NCBI GenBank assembly: GCA_019422005.1
Contig: JAHZEF010000136.1
Location: 1 to 6,075 of the forward strand
Direction: 5' to 3'
DNA from: Clostridiales bacterium
GTDB lineage: Bacteria; Bacillota; Clostridia; Oscillospirales; Oscillospiraceae
Length of the DNA: 6,075 bases
The position numbers and the translations under genes were made by a program. The notes under the pieces were generated by a model, which searched no databases, was not told the origin of the DNA, and saw only the letters and a program-made list of their open reading frames with translations. Positions 5,242 through 6,075 of the stretch are shown here, one piece after another (position 1 is the stretch's first letter; each line of letters starts with the position of its first letter).

Positions 5242-5280
5242 GCCGTCCGCCCGGAAAACGGTGGTTTTCGGGCGGACGGC
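5242..5280 (-). terminator. Terminator hairpin of the DUF711 gene
   Basis: GCCGTCCGCCC (5242-5252) pairs with GGGCGGACGGC (5270-5280). After one bulged G, GAAAAC (5254-5259) pairs with GTTTTC (5264-5269) around the loop GGTG. On the minus strand the hairpin begins nine bases after the DUF711 stop codon and is followed by TTTGC. The T-run is short but the stem is very GC-rich. It also insulates the LacI promoter, about 95 bases further on, from read-through. Confidence 0.72.
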
Positions 5281-5288
5281 CAAGGGCG

Positions 5289-6075
5289 TCAGTTTTTCAG
5301 GCTCTGCATGGGGGCGGGGATGCGGCCGCCGCGGGCGATGAACTCCGCCGCCGATTCCGGATGGACCGGCATGACCGGGGCGCTGCCCAGCCGGCCGCCG
5401 AATTCCACCAGATCGCCCACCGCCTTCCCCGGCGCTGGAATCAGACGGACGGCGGTGGTTTTGGAATTTACCATGCCGATGGCGGCTTCGTCGGCGATGA
5501 TGGCGGAAATGGTCTCCGCGCTGGTGTCCCCGGGGACCGCGATCATATCCAGGCCCACCGAACAGACGCACGTCATGGCCTCCAGCTTCTCCAGCGTCAG
5601 AGTCCCCCGCTCTGCGGCGGCGATCATGCCCTCGTCCTCGCTGACCGGGATGAATGCGCCGGAGAGCCCGCCGACGCTGCCGGACGCCATCACGCCGCCT
5701 TTTTTCACGGCGTCGTTCAGCAGCGCCAGGGCGGCGGTGGTGCCGTGGGTGCCGCAGACCTCCAGACCCATGGCCTCAAGGATCCGCGCCACGCTGTCGC
5801 CGACGGCCGGCGTGGGAGCCAGGCTCAGATCCACCACGCCGAAGGGGACGTTGAGGCGGCGGCTGGCCTCCTGGGCCACCAGCTGGCCCATGCGGGTGAT
5901 GCGGAAGGCGGTCTTTTTAATGAGTTCCGCCACCGCGTCGAAGGGCTTGCCCTTGGCGCTCTGGAGGGCGTGATACACCACGCCCGGGCCGGACACGCCC
6001 ACATTGATCACCGATTCCGGCTCGCCCACGCCGTGGAACGCGCCGGCCATGAAGGGGTTGTCCTCCACGGCGTTG
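5289..6075 (-). CDS. DUF711 / UPF0210 (PFL-like family) protein, C-terminal part
   Basis: The last 262 residues of a protein that runs off the right edge; family members are usually about 450 residues, so the N-terminal two-fifths are missing. The frame is open to the window end, with no start seen. I recognise the DUF711 signature segments: NPFMAGAFHGVGEPESVINV, then GPGVV, the GTHGTTAALALLNDAVKKGG block, GGLSGAFIPVSEDEGM, and CSVGLDMIAVPGD near the middle. The family has a pyruvate-formate-lyase-like fold but no established reaction. In many Firmicutes a small ACT-domain protein (UPF0237) is encoded just upstream; that position is outside this window. The gene ends with LKN-TGA, followed by a strong hairpin. 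Its codons are more GC-rich than those of the hydrolases, and it looks like an ordinary housekeeping-type neighbour rather than part of the LacI-linked unit. Confidence 0.9.
   Translation of the reverse strand, partial: NAVEDNPFMAGAFHGVGEPESVINVGVSGPGVVYHALQSAKGKPFDAVAELIKKTAFRITRMGQLVAQEASRRLNVPFGVVDLSLAPTPAVGDSVARILEAMGLEVCGTHGTTAALALLNDAVKKGGVMASGSVGGLSGAFIPVSEDEGMIAAAERGTLTLEKLEAMTCVCSVGLDMIAVPGDTSAETISAIIADEAAIGMVNSKTTAVRLIPAPGKAVGDLVEFGGRLGSAPVMPVHPESAAEFIARGGRIPAPMQSLKN

Noticed and set aside
5215..5973. A 252-codon + strand frame opposite the DUF711 gene
   Set aside because: It is antisense to a recognisable conserved protein, begins inside the terminator region, and has a Ser/Arg/Pro-rich composition typical of GC-rich shadow frames.
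1..6075. tRNA, rRNA, CRISPR array, insertion sequence or toxin-antitoxin pair
   Set aside because: No spaced direct repeats, transposase motifs, rRNA segments or cloverleaf sequences were seen. The XRE gene alone could belong to an antitoxin, but no partner is visible.

Overview
The window looks like a piece of a Clostridia (Firmicutes) chromosome, perhaps a gut anaerobe of the Oscillospiraceae or Lachnospiraceae type. This is inferred from strong AGGAGG-type ribosome binding sites, a lipoprotein-anchored substrate-binding protein, sigma-A-like promoters, a DUF711 (UPF0210) protein and GC-rich genes separated by very AT-rich control regions. The species cannot be named from the sequence alone.

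Layout. Positions 1-330 are AT-rich and carry the start of a small XRE-type repressor gene (minus strand, running off the left edge) with a promoter and a palindromic operator. Base composition then changes abruptly to GC-rich. Positions 335-638 hold no convincing gene but several hairpins. Next comes a minus-strand lipoprotein of the AraF-like periplasmic-binding fold (639-1835). A 305-base AT-rich divergent control region (1836-2140) follows. It leads into two tandem plus-strand alpha/beta hydrolases of different subfamilies (2141-3022 and 3045-3950). A perfect 21-bp hairpin separates these from a convergent LacI-family repressor (4069-5088, minus). The right end is the C-terminal part of a DUF711 protein (5289-6075, minus), with its own terminator hairpin.

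How the genes may work together. The 12-mer AAAAnATTTTAG occurs three times in the same orientation: upstream of the binding-protein gene (1896-1907), upstream of the hydrolase pair (2116-2127), and between the -35 and -10 boxes of the LacI gene (5125-5136). The simplest reading is that the LacI-type protein represses itself, the binding protein and both hydrolases. The set would then be a small sugar-responsive regulon that captures a carbohydrate-like ligand outside the cell and removes ester groups inside it. No permease or ATPase gene is visible, so the binding protein is an orphan within this window. The ligand and the ester substrate are not known. The DUF711 gene and the XRE gene appear unrelated to this unit.
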